The translations under genes and the position numbers were made by a program. From assembly GCF_000147695.2 (NCBI RefSeq), contig NC_015958.1:784501-848500 (forward strand): a stretch of DNA of 64,000 nucleotides. Direction: 5' to 3'. Source of the DNA: Thermoanaerobacter wiegelii Rt8.B1 (GTDB taxonomy: Bacteria; Bacillota; Thermoanaerobacteria; Thermoanaerobacterales; Thermoanaerobacteraceae). This document shows, in pieces, positions 63,384 to 64,000 of the stretch. Within the stretch, counting starts at the first letter, position 1. Each line of letters opens with the position of its first letter. The notes below the pieces were generated by a model. That model made no database searches and had not been told where the DNA came from. It was given only the letters and a program-made list of their open reading frames with translations.

Positions 63384-64000
63384 TTGCTTAATAATAGAGA
63401 AATTGCTATTTTGTTATGGTCTGCGGGTTTTCTTATTTTTATGCTGAAGGACAAAAAAGTTCGTAACAGTTTTTTAGATGTACTTAGAACTTTCGCTTCA
63501 AAAACTTTTATAGTATTATTTTTTTCAATGTTCATATGGATATCATTTATTATCTACATCTTATACAAAGTCGGATTTTGGGAATTTAGTTTAATCAAAG
63601 ATACTATTATTTGGATTATTTTTATTCCTGTTCCAATGTTGTTTGATTCAACTGACAAAGCAATGAAAGAAGAATATTTTAAAAAGAAAATTAAAGAAAA
63701 TTTTAGTTTTAACATGGTTTTAGAATTTATTATAAATAGATATACATTTAGTTTAATATGTGAATTAATAATTGTTCCCATAATAGCATTGTTAGGAATG
63801 GTTCTAGTAATAGCTAGTAGAGAAGAAAAGTACAGTTCCGTTGAAAAAGTAACATCATTTATATTAGGTGTATCTGGCATCTTTATATTATTGAATGCAA
63901 CATGCCTGGTAATTAAGGATTTAAAGTCCTTTGTATGTATAGAAACTTTAAAATCCTTTTTATTGCCGGTCATTTTGACAGTCTTGTATTTGCCTTTTGT
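63384..64000 (+). CDS. Multi-pass membrane protein of unknown function, 3' end outside window
   Basis: TTG 63384 with GGGAGG seven bases upstream opens a frame that stays open to base 64000. At least 205 residues with four or five hydrophobic segments (EIAILLWSAGFLIFML, TFIVLFFSMFIWISFIIYILY, LICELIIVPIIALLGMVLVIA, FILGVSGIFILLNATC) and a charged cytoplasmic loop (DKAMKEEYFKKKIKENF). I do not recognise a family. The upstream sequence AATAAGACCTTTTTGGGAGG has a T-run but no clear promoter. Confidence 0.7.
   Translation, partial: MLNNREIAILLWSAGFLIFMLKDKKVRNSFLDVLRTFASKTFIVLFFSMFIWISFIIYILYKVGFWEFSLIKDTIIWIIFIPVPMLFDSTDKAMKEEYFKKKIKENFSFNMVLEFIINRYTFSLICELIIVPIIALLGMVLVIASREEKYSSVEKVTSFILGVSGIFILLNATCLVIKDLKSFVCIETLKSFLLPVILTVLYLPF

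Noticed and set aside
63554-63973. 139-residue minus-strand frame
   Set aside because: It is the shadow of the better-supported membrane-protein gene starting at TTG 63384, which has a good ribosome site.

Overview
The window looks like chromosome from a low-GC, Gram-positive, thermophilic anaerobe of the Thermoanaerobacter/Caldanaerobacter kind. That is an inference from A+T-rich codon use, strong Shine-Dalgarno sites, frequent TTG/GTG starts, dense insertion sequences (IS200/IS605, IS110, ISL3, ISLre2, IS256, IS3, IscB) and the protein families present. No rRNA, tRNA or CRISPR array is visible.

Layout. 1-5 kb: NAD+ synthetase (left-truncated), an IscB element reduced to its guide-RNA region plus the IscB C-terminus, and an SsuABC/TauABC-type ABC importer operon on the minus strand. 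5-7.7 kb: a large O-antigen ligase/polymerase-type membrane protein with TPRs. 7.7-20.7 kb: mobile DNA. It holds an IS200/IS605 element inserted in a small gene, a frameshifted IS110 with a candidate bridge RNA, two mosaic AAA-ATPase/PDDEXK paralogues sharing a 150-bp upstream duplication, a three-gene TniA/TniB-like transposon, a DUF4258/zinc-finger pair and an Rpn nuclease gene with an internal start. 20.8-39.9 kb: a surface polysaccharide locus. Working parts are Ugd, a methyltransferase, one GT4, an EpsG-type polymerase, two GT2 enzymes, GalE, RmlBADC and ManC. Decayed parts are epimerase, dehydrogenase, GT2, GT4 and rmlA fragments and a frameshifted WcaJ-like initiating transferase. It is interrupted by ISL3 and IS110 copies.

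39.9-64 kb is a composite accessory island downstream of manC. It carries a three-gene operon with a SecB-like chaperone and a PD-(D/E)XK nuclease candidate, a solo Rpn C-terminal fragment, SdpI, a DUF6933/pRiA4b protein, an OLD-family nuclease, a WYL protein, an ISLre2 copy, a HEPN protein, a flagellin containing a seven-repeat propeller-like insert, a TM2 protein and a type I Zorya operon (zorABCD). Copies of the manC 3' end with a promoter-bearing repeat recur at 46.4 and 55.1 kb (plus a partial repeat at 45.1 kb) and look like module boundaries.

Two themes run through the window. First, at least four otherwise intact genes (tnpB, wcaJ-like, OLD nuclease, zorD) are broken by a single-base length change in an A or T homopolymer. 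This is either real slippage or an assembly problem. Second, three unrelated insertion sequences carry an inverted repeat whose right arm covers the transposase ribosome-binding site or start. The best candidates for new biology are the propeller flagellin, the SecB-containing operon and the conserved internal start in the Rpn genes.
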